A stretch of DNA of 64,000 nucleotides from positions 5,146,001 to 5,210,000 of the forward strand of contig JAMPIQ010000002.1 in assembly GCA_024699855.1 (NCBI GenBank), in the 5' to 3' direction. Both the position numbers and the translations under genes were made by a program. Positions 41,782 to 53,385 of the stretch are shown here, in pieces (position 1 is the stretch's first letter; every line of letters starts with the position of its first letter). Source of the stretch: Aphelenchoides besseyi. Lineage: Eukaryota > Nematoda > Chromadorea > Rhabditida > Aphelenchoididae. Below the pieces are notes generated by a model that saw nothing but the letters and a program-made list of their open reading frames with translations, did no database searches and was not told where the DNA came from.

Positions 41782-43808
41782 TCAGTAAACAACCGATTCT
41801 TCTCGCGTTTTTCCAAACTTCATTCCCGCTAAATCACCGCACATATTTGCCACTTCCAATGCCTTAAAAATGTTCAACTTTAATCATGTTGTATTCTCTC
41901 AATAAATAAAAACGATCGTCTTCCTACCTTTTCTAATTGATCCTTCGTATGTGAAGCGGAAACGCAAAATCGTCCTCTTGCTTTGTTCATTGGAGTTGCC
42001 GGGAATCCCACAGACACTACGGCTACGCCGTGCTTCAGTGCTTCACGACCAAACAGAACAACTCGTGGCATCGAAAATCCCAAAACGGGTATCACAGCGG
42101 AGTCATCGTGACCATAAACAATAAAACCCATTTGTCTTAATCGTCGTCGAAAATAACGCGTATTGCGTAAAAGCTGAGCACTTCGCTGCAGTCCAATAGG
42201 TGTCATTGCGAGCTGGACAGAAAACGTAAATTTGAAATCGGTTTCCTCTTACTTGTAAACTAGTGAGCACTTGCGCAATTATTGGTGGTGACATTTGTGG
42301 AGCATAAATGGGACCAGCAGTATGAGATCGCAGATGATCAATGAACATCTAAAATAAGTTCATAATATAACTTTCAAAATCATTGTTCACCTTTCTTCCT
42401 GCAACATAACCACCGCTTCCTAAGCCAAAAATTAACTGTTGTTTATAATTGAATGCTCACCAGCAAAACTTTTTGTTATTGTCCCCATTAGTCCATCGAT
42501 TTCGTGCGGATCGACATTCCAATATTCAGTGATTCCACGACCTGTTGGACCAAGTGCACCAAAGCTATGGGCTTCGTCGAGATACAAGTAACACTTGTAC
42601 TTTTTTTTAATTTGCAATAGTCGCGGCAAATCACAGATAGATCCTTCCATCGAAAATATACCCTCGGCAACAATCAGAATCTTTTTGTACGGTGGTAATC
42701 CATTCATATGACGCTCAATAATTGATTCTCGTAGCAGCTTCTCCAATTTCTCCATATCTACATATTCATTTAATCAATGAATATCACATCGATTTTACCA
42801 TTGTGAGGAAAAACTTTGACAGTCGCACGGGCAATTCGTAGACCAAGAACAATACTGGAATGATTGAGCTCGTCACTCAAAGCAAGAGTATCAGAATTAG
42901 CAATTGCTGGCAAAACCATTGTGTTAGTTCCGAATCCCATAGGAAAGCAAATGGCTTCTTCGACTCCCAAGAACTCGGCAATTAATTCTTCTAATTTTCT
43001 TTGCATTGGACACATCCCTACAATCATATGAACTTGTTCTCTTATATTAGAACCAACCGGCTTCTTGACCCATCGCACAACTTCCGAGACCCTTCTCTTC
43101 AATAGCCAAAGCTGCTGCTTCTGCACATGGTCCTTGTTTGTCAGACATTCCTAAACAATTTTCTATCTATTTCGATAACAATTCAAATACCGAGATAGTT
43201 ATAACTGCCCTTAAAAATGAATTTACACAATTGAATCAAATTTCAACTCACCATATTGATGACTTTCCGCTCTTTTCCCGTATATTTGTAGGTCCATCCG
43301 TGGTCTTCCGAATATCGTTCTTTGATCACGACTTCAGCTCCCGGAACACCGATAATCGGTCGATTCAGTACGTCCGAAGCCATTCGATAGATGTTGTTTG
43401 TAAACAGCGAGTCGAAATGGTCGTGAAGTGGTGCAAAATCCTAAAATGTGTGTATTTTCAATGTCAACAAAAGTCTCTACCTTTTGTTCTGGTCGTTCCT
43501 GTCGAGTACTTGTGATTCCAATCCGCAGCCATTCAATAATCAGTCCCCACAAAAAAAGATAACCATGACAGAGAATCACAGTCAAACGAGTCAAGATCGG
43601 AGCTTCTTGATTGGGAAACGGATGATAGAAACTGCGTACGAATGGATCGGGAGCTCTAACATTCGATTTAGTCTTTCCGATCCATTTTCCGGATGTGGAA
43701 CTAAAAATCAGAAAAATTGATCATCATTCAAATTCTACACTACTTTAGCTTATCGCCGACATTTCGCGACCACTCAAGAGAGAAGTTGACTTCATCGTTG
43801 GGCGGCAT
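41782..43808 (-). CDS. SPTLC2: Serine palmitoyltransferase, SPTLC2-type subunit
   Basis: PLP-dependent subunit of serine palmitoyltransferase, which makes 3-ketosphinganine at the ER and starts sphingolipid synthesis. Exon 1 (43808-43744, MPPNDEVNFSLEWSRNVGDK) joins in phase over a 43-base intron. A membrane segment (VILCHGYLFLWGLIIEWL) follows. The catalytic core has GSYNYLGM, the cofactor-pocket regions SDELNHSSIVLGLRIARATV and YLYLDEAHSFGALGPTGRGI, and the PLP lysine in GTITKSFAGSGGY. The C-terminal domain shows NTRYFRRRLRQMGFIVYG and VVSVGFPATPMNKARGRFCV. The lysine and Asp/His pocket mark it as SPTLC2/3 rather than the PLP-less SPTLC1. The short segment GLGSCAMGQEAGMCPMQRKL differs from the usual sequence there. 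The stop is at 41782. Confidence 0.93.
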
Positions 43809-43825
43809 CACATTCAAATGCTATG

Positions 43826-45050
43826 GAGCTTGAGAAAGAGAAAGCAAAGTTGTCGAATTTATACGAAACAGAAATTGAAGAACTCGTTGAATCCATGGTT
43901 TGAGAAAGTATCAATAACCTTTTTTTGCGTCTAATTCACCGAATTACGCGGACCGTTCACAAAACTGTCGAGGTTGTTCATCGGCACTCTTTTTACGCAA
44001 TAAAGATACTGATCACATTTCTGAATTCTGCAAACGATCGCTTGTAGTTGCGAATTGATTGATGATTTTTGTCGTTCGAATCGACACAATCAATTTGCAT
44101 AATCCAATTTCATTTCAAAGTCCTCAACGAGTTCGAATTGGCAGCTGATATGTCCATTATACCGAATTCAACTGTGCCGACAACCGCAAACGAAGCACAA
44201 GATGCCAATTCTAACCTGCAGTCAACGATTTTCAAATTGCGCAACGATCGAATGATTCTGAATGAGTTATCAGTCACAAAAGGAAATCGTGAGTTTTTTG
44301 TTTGTTTGTTTGGATTCTCGGATCAGATATGTCACAAAAAGTAATCGGATATGAATTCGACTGCCCATCAAATGTGTTTTGTTTTTTTATGCGGACGTCA
44401 AATTCCGACCATTTTGTCGCTTATCTCTTTCAACATCATTTCTTATTCAACCAATTGACCAGTACTCTGAAAAGATCTTAATTGATGATTTCATCGTTGA
44501 CAGTTTTGTATTTTCAGATCGTATTCGGCTATCATCTTTTGTTTATGTTTTCGCAGCCTTTGCCACTTATCTGTTGATAATCGGTATTGTGGGGATCGTT
44601 TTGATTCTCATTGGTTCTCACAAGTTGGAAATGAACCGATTGATTCGAAAAGAAGTACGTTTATTTTTGTATTGTTATAGTTACCGCCACTTCAGTCTCA
44701 ACTGGGAATTGAAACCGCTAAGGTCGTGGTCAGCAATAATCGTTGGCTGAACTGCAACAGCATCTGTGGAGACTCTGATCCTCATCGTGTTGTTTCGATT
44801 CTTTATGGAAAATCGAAGTACACGGAAACGTCACAAACAGCCAAGTGCTTCAAGCGTCCTAAAGAAGTTTGTTTCTTACGATATCTACCATACCACTGAT
44901 TGTAATCTTCAGCTTCCATTTGCTCAGAACAAGTGGTCTCCGTGTGTTAAGAACACAAAATATCGAATTCGTCATATTCCGCGCAACTTCTCACTGATTC
45001 GTTTCGACGCTTCTGACGTGCATTCGTTGTTTGCGAAAGCGGCTTGTTAG
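43826..45050 (+). CDS. Small predicted membrane protein, unknown
   Basis: The firm part runs from ATG 44151 (MSIIPNSTVPTTANEAQDAN) to TAG 45050 through five exons with GT-AG introns. It has a polar N-terminus, one strong membrane segment (VYVFAAFATYLLIIGIVGIV then LILIG), a helical stretch (SHKLEMNRLIRKESQLGIET) and a Cys-containing domain (WLNCNSICGDSDPHRVVSIL, FKRPKELPFAQNKWSPCVKN). No family is recognised. A candidate first exon at 43826 (MELEKEKAKLSNLYETEIEE) lies only 17 bases from the SPTLC2 start on the other strand. It can be joined only through a poor acceptor, so the 5' end is unresolved. Confidence 0.5.
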
Positions 45051-45182
45051 TTGTATACAGTCATTACAATAAACGTTTCTTCATGAAATGCAAATTTATT
45101 GCGCAAGTGTGTTGTGTTTCGAGAGTCCATTTTGACTGAAAACAATTGAGTGAATTTGGTGACTTTGAAATTTCCTGTCGAT

Positions 45183-45822
45183 ATGAGTGATGAAGAGAGC
45201 AGTGACCGTTCCATGATGTTCAGTGCGGTGAACCACTTCGACGGATTAATCAACGCGCTTTTGGACAAATCCGAAGAAGTGGGTATAGATCCAAATTCAT
45301 TTTCGAAGTTGAATTTCAGATTACCAAACAACAAGGAGCTGAACGTTACGTTAATATTCCAATAGATGTATGCGAAGAGTCCAACGATTCAACGACCATC
45401 GAAGAAGATTCGAGCGATTTCGAGGAATCAGACGACGATCTTCAAGAGGTTCCGATCTCTTCCAAAGATGAATCGACAAAAGTAAGTTCGAAGGTTTGTG
45501 TTTAGTCGATTCGAATTGCAGGACAAAAACGCGGAATCATTGGCGCTACGTACTGCTGCGATTATCAATAAGTTAAAGAGTAAGACGGCTGCTGCTGCAG
45601 CGAACAGAACGAATAAGAGCAACACGGAAGCTGACAAACCGGTAAGAGGGGAATACAGTAATAGCTACTAACAGTTCTCTTTTTCAGAAACACAACTCCA
45701 ACCCATTTGAAGTCGATCACTCTGCCGGTTGTCGTGGTGTTAAGGAAACAAAACAAACTGCTCCAGAATGTCAATTGAACAACAAACGTTGCAAACGCTG
45801 TGGAGTTCCGATGGCCAAATGA
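45183..45822 (+). CDS. Small acidic protein with C-terminal CxxC pair, unknown
   Basis: Four exons join in phase: MSDEESSDRSMMFSAVNHFD to KSEE, an acidic exon (IEEDSSDFEESDDDLQEVPI), an Ala/Lys/Asn-rich exon and a final exon. That last exon ends CQLNNKRCKRCGVPMAK at TGA 45822. The first intron starts at the GTGGGT directly after KSEE and ends ATTTCAG. The CxxC pair with a preceding Cys suggests a small zinc-binding tail. The protein is about 170 residues and soluble, with no signal peptide. I do not recognise it. It shares strand with, and follows closely, the small membrane protein gene. Confidence 0.6.
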
Positions 45823-46055
45823 TCTCTTTGTCTCGTGAAAAGGAATAAAAACTGAGGTTGAATGGCGTAAATTTATTTGTGTTAATAGTGATCATAAGAA
45901 AAATAATTTAAGGCAGTGGAAAGTTTAAGAAAATGTGTAAAGGAACGCTGCTGATTTACAAACACAACCATTGAATCGCATGTTTGTCGTAAATATTAAA
46001 AACATGTACAATAATCCCGATAACCCAAATTGAATGATAATCCCAAGGAAGGAAG

Positions 46056-46820
46056 TTAAACAATCGAGCAACAACCGTTTTGATGTTTAGTCTGCGCATT
46101 CTGCACGTAGTTGATTTCGCGTACAATTTCAGCGAATACCGTGTTAACGTTATGCGCATTTTTAGCTGAACATTCAGCGAACGGCGACGACCATTGAGCA
46201 GCCAATGCGGCACCTTCTTCGGTTCGAACTTGACGTTGATGTCCAAGATCGCATTTGTTTCCGACTAACAAAATTGGAACTTGATCTGTACCCTACAACA
46301 GAAGATTTCGATTTACATAATCATTAACAAGACCCACTTTTATACGAACGATTTGATCTCTTATTGTTCGAATGTCGTGAAAGGACTGAGAGTTTGTAAT
46401 CGAATAAACAACAACAAAGCCATGACCATTTCGAAGATATAGATCGCGCACTGAAATAGACTCTTACATGACAGCAAATAGGTTTTTATGACTTGAAGCG
46501 AATTGTTCCGTTCCGGCGGTATCCAAAAGCTCCAAAATGCACGGTTTACCATCGACCTAAAACCCGCATATCGAAATGAAATGAGCGTATGCACGTACCT
46601 CAATCTCTTTGCGATAAAAATCCTCGATGGTTGGACAGAAATAATCTAGAAACGAACAATAATCTTAATCCTGATCCACATGTTTACCCAAAAACTTATT
46701 TGATACAAACTGAACAGTCAACGCGCTCTTCCCAACCCCGCCGCTACCTTAAAATATCTTTAAGACTAAAACGAATAGTGCCAATTACGAACCCAAAATT
46801 ACGACCTTGAATTCACGCAT
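46056..46820 (-). CDS. rap-2: Ras-like GTPase RAP-2
   Basis: Membrane-bound small GTPase of the Rap2 subgroup. It opens [20 protein letters not shown] (P-loop). The effector region reads [16 protein letters not shown], with the Phe typical of Rap2, where Rap1 has Ser. Switch II reads [20 protein letters not shown], with the Rap-type Thr in place of Ras Gln61. The guanine-specificity motifs NKCD and SAK are present. It ends GCCSIV, a CaaX box preceded by Cys, so prenylation and perhaps palmitoylation are expected. Exons are separated by introns of roughly 40-60 bases. The effector Tyr-Asp of mammalian Rap2 is replaced by Phe-Cys just before PTIEDF. Confidence 0.94.
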
Positions 46821-47464
46821 TTCAATGTGTTTTGCTCTTCAGGTTCTGGTTGAGTCCAATCGCATTCCGCAGTCAACGTCGATGACGGGAATCTGAATTA
46901 TAATTCCTGTTAACTGGCTTGTCAAATAAACGGATCGCGAGAAGAAACAACCGTGTGGGGGGTTTTAATTCAACGGTAATCATCGTTTTCATAGAGAACT
47001 ATATCGCGCACACGAACCGATCGGCCCGACTTCGTATGACGAACGCGCGTGGAGCAAAACGAGAAATTGACGACAACCACCAACGTCGCGAACATAAGAA
47101 AATTCAACGGTCGGATGTGAAAAACGTCGATCCCAATCGTTTTTTCCGGTGCGTCGTTTGCGCTATGCGTTCAGGAACAATGACACGCATTTCAATAATG
47201 ACGATCTCAACAACATGCTCGAGTTTGCGAGCCTTCAATACTGACGACTACAAAAACTGCCAACAAAGTGGCCACTGGTCATCGACTAAATTTTCGGGCT
47301 CAATGCGGGAGTTAGTGGGCGAGAGCAAGAAGCATGTAAGCCAAAAGATTGATAAAATTTCTTAATTGGATTCTTTGTTTTTGAACTTTTTGGCGTCTCG
47401 TTGTTCGCTGATTTCCATTGTATATCACGACAATAATCGCAGTCGATAGTTGAGTTCAACTGAA
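46821..47464. other. Intergenic between divergent RAP-2 and GLRX3
   Basis: A plus-strand ORF at 46919-47365 is basic and has no recognisable domain. It lacks a signal peptide or clear splice partners, and I do not call it a gene. Confidence 0.45.
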
Positions 47465-48426
47465 ATGTCGATAAAAACCTTAAAAACCAAAGAGGAGTTC
47501 GATCTCTTCATTAAGCAAGAAGGGTAAGCAGCCTCAATAATTGAGTAATGTCTTGGTATTTCAGATTAAACCTCGTGCACTTTGCCGCATCGTGGGGTGA
47601 GAATGAACTTTGAGTACTTAGTTTTTGTTTCAGCTCCAACTTGTAATCAGTTAAACGAATATTTGAGTGAATTGCAAAAAGAAACCAAATTCAATTCAGC
47701 ATCCTTGGATGCCGAAGAATTGAGCGAAGTGTCGTTGGAAGCAAAAGTGGAAGCTGCTCCTACAGTTATCTTATACAAAGTAAACGAATTTCCAGTAAAA
47801 ACGATTATTGTTTGTTATTGTAGGATGGTAAACCAGTGAAGCGTCTCAATGGATTCAATCCAACAGAACTTCGAAATGCAATTCTCACTCAATCCTTCAA
47901 AAGCGGAACTCCGGCGGGTGGAGAAGAACGTGGACCAGCACCTCAAAAAGTTTGTCGAAAAAAATCACTTTTACCGATACTTTTTCAGGACTTGAATGAG
48001 AGATTGAAGCAGTTAATCAACAAAAGTCGTTTGACTTTGTTCATGAAAGGATCCCCGAATCAACCGCGTTGTGGTGAGTCTCATGTTTTCATTCAGTCAA
48101 TTGTTTGAATTTCAGGATTCAGTCGTCAAATTGTTCAAATGCTAACCGAACTGAACTGCGACTTTTGGACCTTCGATATTCTCAGTGATAAAGAGGTTCG
48201 TCAAGGTTTGAAAGAATACTCAGGTAAAGAAAACAAACACAACAAGTAATCTAGATCGTCTTACAGATTGGCCGACTTATCCGCAAGTTTATTTGGGTTT
48301 GTTTTAGTTCGATGTTATGAAATACGATTGGCTTTAGATGGAGAACTTCTCGGGGGTCTCGATGTCTTGCGCGAAGAAATCAAAGACGAAGAGTTCGTTG
48401 CCAAACTTCCCAAGTTTAAAGCATAA
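47465..48426 (+). CDS. GLRX3: Glutaredoxin-3 (PICOT), monothiol glutaredoxin
   Basis: Cytosolic Fe-S cluster carrier. The N-terminal thioredoxin-like domain has the altered active site AASWAPTCNQL, keeping a single Cys as in human GLRX3 (WAPQC). After a Gly-rich linker comes one glutaredoxin domain with the monothiol CGFS motif in [40 protein letters not shown] follows, which is the glutathione and cluster site. Human GLRX3 has two glutaredoxin domains and this protein has one, as in several invertebrates and yeast Grx3/4. Six short introns. The stop at 48426 is 109 bases from the stop of the convergent nuclear-receptor gene. Confidence 0.95.
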
Positions 48427-48535
48427 GTCTTTGATGGTCGTTTATTTGTCATTCGTATCAGAATAAAATACTTTATTAGAAAATCTCGTAATTGTGAAAA
48501 CCTTCGAACTAAAATCAATGTGTACAAACAAGAAT

Positions 48536-50645
48536 TTAAGTACCGCATTTGTTCGTTTGGTTGTGATGATTTGCATTAGGTCGAATACCAAGTGCGGTTT
48601 CTCGAACAAGTGAATTCAAACTGAAGAGGTTGAACATGTCGATGATCTGAAAATTAAAGTAATGAAGACTCTGGCTTGATGGCCACACCTGAAGACATTC
48701 GTTTTTCTTTGAGGCTATTTTCTAAAACAGGAAATTGTTAACATTACTAGATGGATGAGTGGTTTACCCGAATTGTTGGAATACGCAAAAGTAGTGAAGC
48801 AAATCGTTCACTTGTCGCAACCTGATCGTGATTTTTTCGAATATGTGCATACAATGCGGCAATGAACTTCTTTTGTTCAGCCGCAACGTTTCTTTGAGAT
48901 GCGGCATCAAGACCTTCTGTGTCTGCAAATCGAAAGATAAATGAGGTCGACAGTTTGTATTCGAGATACCTGAATCGAAGAACATGATCGCTTGTAGAGT
49001 TGCAAATTCGGTAGTCGTAATAGACAGTCGACGAAATGGTTTCATCACGTAATCTATCATAGTACTCATAACCGGTGCAAGTCCCGACAAAGAGCCAATT
49101 GTCGGATGAACATCGGGAGGAATGTCAACTAGCGAACGAACACCCGTAACTTTGCACGAAGAACTGCTTGTTATTAGATTTGGATCGAAGATGTTGTGTA
49201 GATCTCGTTCTTCCTCTGCTTTCGTTTTCTCGACCGAATTCTGAACAAACGAGCTTTCGTAGTCGGGATTATTCGAATGAACCGGCGAGTTGTACAAGAT
49301 TCCACTTGATGGTGAGATACCTAACAGAAAATTTCAAAGAAACTTCAACATATTGATATTTACCACCAAAGTAATGGGTTGATTGAACAAACTCTTCGGT
49401 AATCTTCTCTGGAGTTCTGAACGCTTCACAAGTAATCAAGTAGCTGAAATGACTTTCCAAGTAAAATTCGAACGTCAAATTCTTACCTGCTCGCGTGATT
49501 CGTGATTAAGGCGATCTAAAATACGAAAAACTACTGAGTAGTATTTTAAAAAACTCACTTTGTCGGCATAAGGCAACTTTCTGAAAGCTCCTAAAAGCAC
49601 CACAAAGTTATCATATTATTGAACACGTTTTTTACCAAATGTTTTCGCCCAATCAACATACAACGTAATTATTCGAGATCGCCAAAACGGCATTTTACGT
49701 TGATTTTTACCGGCTTCCGGAGCGGCAATAGAATCCGTTAATTTCACGTTGATTGGATGAGCAAAAATCGATGGAGCTGCCAACGCCTCGTCCAACGATC
49801 CGTAAGTCTCGATTTTTCCCCGACTTAGCAACAAAGAAAAGTTGTTTTCGAGCAGAGTCAAACGCTCAAGAACCGGATCACCAGGACAACTCTAAAAATA
49901 CACATCAATGAATACAATTGAACTTGAAATCGACCATATTCGCTTTTGAAGTACAAAGCAAAGGATCGGTTCCATTCTCGTAATCACTAAAGACGGATTG
50001 AGAAGTGCCTGGTAACTTGGCCACGGCTTCATCGTCATCATCGCTAAATGCCGGAGCCCAACTAATTTTAATATGAGTACTGTTAAACTTTGAGTTACTA
50101 ACTTATTTCCACTTTCGTCTCGCAAATTTGGCGATCCATTGATGCCTTGACTAATTTCCGTTACCACATTCTTCTTCGACTTTCTCGTTCTCTTCGTATA
50201 CCCAATTCGATCACGAGAACTTTGAATTGCTTAAAAAACATGATTTAATTCACTGATTCCCGCATTTACCGTTTCTATCCATTCCCATCTGAAGACATTT
50301 ATGAAATCTACAATATCTGCACGTACAACGAACATCCTTGTTAACTGGACAGTTCCCGTTGCCCAAACACTTGAAATTTCGATTATTCTGAAAATAAAAA
50401 GAGCAAATTTGTCACTCTATTTTGTTCACTCACAACTATGCACCGTCGATAGAATGTTTTGCAACCTGAAAACATAATATCGATTTCAAAATTTAAGTCT
50501 TCAACCTACCACTGCAACTGGGCACTCCGTAATGTCTGCCGGTAGCCTCATCCTCGCAAATGCAACATAATGTTCCTGCAAAATGACCATTGACTGCAAA
50601 CGTGAATGTTGCCTTACCTGCTGGCAACTTCTCACTTGACGTCAT
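48536..50645 (-). CDS. Nuclear hormone receptor (nematode supplementary type)
   Basis: DNA-binding transcription factor. The zinc-finger domain starts almost at the N-terminus: LCCICEDEATGRHYGVPSCS, then GCKTFYRRCIVNNRNFKCLG and NCPVNKDVRCTCRYCRFHKC, then LQMGM. The P-box Cys-Ser-Gly-Cys-Lys-Thr-Phe is of the type common in nematode supplementary (HNF4-derived) receptors. A long basic and variable hinge follows, and then a ligand-binding domain spread over several short exons, ending in a helix-12-like region (FNLFSLNSLVRETALG). ATG 50645 gives a short N-terminus (MTSSEKLPAG). The exact member cannot be named and the ligand is unknown. Confidence 0.88.
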
Positions 50646-51816
50646 CGTACTCCAGTTACGAAAGTAACTGCAACAGACGAAACTATTGAATTGTCGCGGC
50701 AAAAATGGCTTAAATGAAAAGAAAGATAAAAGTGTTCAGTTCAATAGTTTCATTGTATAATTAGTGGATTATCAGCGTATACACGAGATCTCTGACAACG
50801 TTCGACTGCGTACAACACAACGGCGCACGTTAAAAGTGCAGTCAACCACCAAAGAGCACTCTAATCCCAACTTTACATGCGCCTTCTATGGCAATGGATT
50901 CATAATCGTCTTTTTGGTTGGCGGTGGGTCTGTGAGACTAAAATTTAATGAATTAAAGGGAAAGCTCGCCAAGTCTATACAAAGTTCTCGGCGTCCACGT
51001 GATTGTTACGAGATCAAAGAACAAAGTGGAAACGTGAGCAAAAACGTCAAAAGCATTTTATCGCAATTTTTTTCTTCATTGTCGAAACAAAGAACAAGTG
51101 GACAGGAAGCAAAATGACGGCACAAATGCCGTAGAAACCGTTGAGCGCAAAGCAAAAATTCCCCTTCAAATTGCCGCCAACAATTCCCGATCTGCACTCC
51201 AACGAAAATGTTTGACAGCAACTCGATTGAAGTTGTCCATTCTAGCAAACGAAAACATTTTGCCAGAATCATCGGATCGGAGTGTATGCCATTCATAGAA
51301 AATGCAAACGGCTATTATACCATTTTAAATGCATGCATTTCAACTGTTCGTCGGTTGTTCCGTTAAAACAATTTCATTTCTGAGGTGCTTTTATTCCTAA
51401 AACCTGAAAAATTTGTTAATCTTTCGTTTCGTTTGCCTGACTTTCCCTTGTAGACCCAAGGCGTCCTTTGCAGCATAGCGTTTGTAGCCGCGGAATAAAG
51501 CCAGACCTTCTAGAACATGCGAGAATATTTCGCTCACCGAATACTAACACGGGGACTCGCAGTTTCCGCCCTTTTTCTGCCCAAGTCGGTGGTTGTCTAG
51601 AAACTTGTGTGAGTATTTCTTCATCGAACTGTTTCTTAGAACAACTTGATTATTTTCAATCGCGTAGTTTCAATAAGACAACCGTGTAATAAAATCAAAC
51701 AGAGATCTAAAAAATTTTTCGATTGTAATCCGGGTATTAATGTTCGTTTGATGGATCCCGAGATTTTATTGTGATGATTAACTAGCTGAATTTTCAGCTC
51801 GCAACCACCAATCAAA
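50646..51816. other. Intergenic between divergent nuclear receptor and DNAJA2
   Basis: ORFs at 50764-51117 (+) and 51006-51296 (-) overlap each other and neither has a domain or splice partners. TTTTCAG at 51791-51797, 19 bases before the DNAJA2 ATG, is a candidate trans-splice or 5'-UTR acceptor. Confidence 0.45.
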
Positions 51817-53385
51817 ATGTTTTTCGGAAATTTTGGCGGATTTTCTGGCATGAACGGGCGAAGCGGCGGCAGTGGTCCCGTTGATACGCAGCTTTACGAT
51901 TTGCTTGGTGTTCCACCAACAGCGTCCGTTGACCAAATCAAAAAGGTTGGTTTCGATCGTTTGTTTGGATCTATTGGTTTTCAGTCATACCGTGAACTTG
52001 CCAAACAATATCATCCGGACAAGAATCCCAATCACGGTGACAAATTCAAAGAAATCAGCGCGGCTTACGAAATTCTTTCCGACGAAAGAAAACGTGAAAT
52101 CTACGATCAAGCTGGTCTCGAGGGATTGGATGGAGGAAGTGGTGGTGGATTTTCGGGTGCCGACGATCTTTTCGGTAGTATGTTCGGAGGAGGCGGCGGT
52201 GGTATATTCAATATGTTCGGCGGTCATGCTGGTTCACGAACACGACGTCGGCAAAAAGGCGAAGATACGATTCAACCGTTAACTGTTAACTTGGAAGACT
52301 TATACAAGGGAAAAACATCCAAACTGCAACTAACGAAAAAAGTCATTTGCAGTGATTGCAACGGGTATGTTCAATGTTCTCGGAATTAAAGTGACTTTCG
52401 CATTTTCAGTCGTGGTGGGAAAGAAGGAGCTGTAAAGCAATGTGGACGATGCCGCGGCCAAGGGCGTGTGATGATTACACGACAAATCGGTCCCGGAATG
52501 ATACAACAAATGCAAACTCGTTGTGACACTTGTGCTGGTGAGGGAACTCTCGTCGACGAAAAAGACAAATGTCGTCGCTGTAACGGTCGTAAAACCGTTC
52601 AAGAACAAAAGATCATCGAAGTGACTATTACACCCGGAATGCGCGATAACCAAAAGATCACTTTTTACAACGAAGGCGATCAAGAGGTAAAATACAAAAC
52701 AAAACAAAAATTTAATTTGTTCGTATAGCCTGATGTTGAACCCGGTGATGTGATCCTGGTGATTCGCACAAAACCGCACGACGTGTTCCAACGCAAAGGA
52801 AATGATCTCATTATGAAACGGTAAACAAATTGTGGTTGAATCTTGTGAATGAACCAATCGAATTTTAGAACTATCACGTTGAACGAAGCACTTTGTGGAT
52901 TTTCAGCTTCGATCAAGCATTTGGACGATCGCGAAATCATCTTGAAGACTGCTCCAGGAGCTGTGATCAAACCCGGTAAGCGAACAAAAACAAAGATTGT
53001 CGCATTCGGCGTTTTTAGAGTCAATCCACCGTGTGGAAGGTGAAGGCATGCCAATTAAAGGCGAATCGGATCGTGGTAATCTTTACGTTGTTTTTGATGT
53101 TGTCTTTCCGGAAGATCACTTTCTCACCGAAGACGGTTTTCGCGTAAGTTTGCATTAATCGATTGTTCCGAAATGTAACTTTAGAAATTGGAAGCTCTTC
53201 TGCCCGCACGTCCCACTGAAGCATTGCCAATGACCGGTGAGAATGTTGAAGAAGTTTCGCTGACTGCATTCGAGGAACGTCGTCATGCTGAAGGTCGAGG
53301 TGGTCATCGTGAAGCCTATCATGATGACGAATCGGAGGACGAAATGCCATCTGGCAATCAACGTGTTCAATGTGCGACACAGTAA
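51817..53385 (+). CDS. DNAJA2: DnaJ homolog subfamily A member 2 (type I Hsp40)
   Basis: Type I Hsp40 co-chaperone of cytosolic Hsp70. The J domain starts [18 protein letters not shown] and carries the HPD motif in [15 protein letters not shown] (about 51990-52025). A Gly/Phe-rich region follows ([20 protein letters not shown]). Four zinc-binding repeats are seen: [27 protein letters not shown] and CRRCNGRKT. The substrate-binding C-terminal domains include [20 protein letters not shown] and [11 protein letters not shown]. The protein ends RVQCATQ, a CaaX box, so farnesylation is likely as in DNAJA1/2. Introns are short and in phase; one follows the J-domain helix at IKK. Confidence 0.96.

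Noticed and set aside
41782..43808. Possible SPTLC1 subunit
   Set aside because: The PLP lysine in GTITKSF and the DELNHSS and DEAHS motifs mark the catalytic SPTLC2/3 type.
46056..46820. Rap1 rather than Rap2
   Set aside because: EDFYRKEIE in the effector loop and EQFASMRDLY in switch II are the Rap2 forms; Rap1 has EDSYRK and EQFTAMRDLY.
46919..47365. Basic plus-strand ORF between RAP-2 and GLRX3
   Set aside because: There is no domain, no splice partner and no in-frame ATG at its start. Another frame over 47130-47240 looks equally protein-like.
50764..51296. Overlapping ORFs on both strands
   Set aside because: They shadow each other, lack ATG or domain evidence, and sit between two divergent genes.
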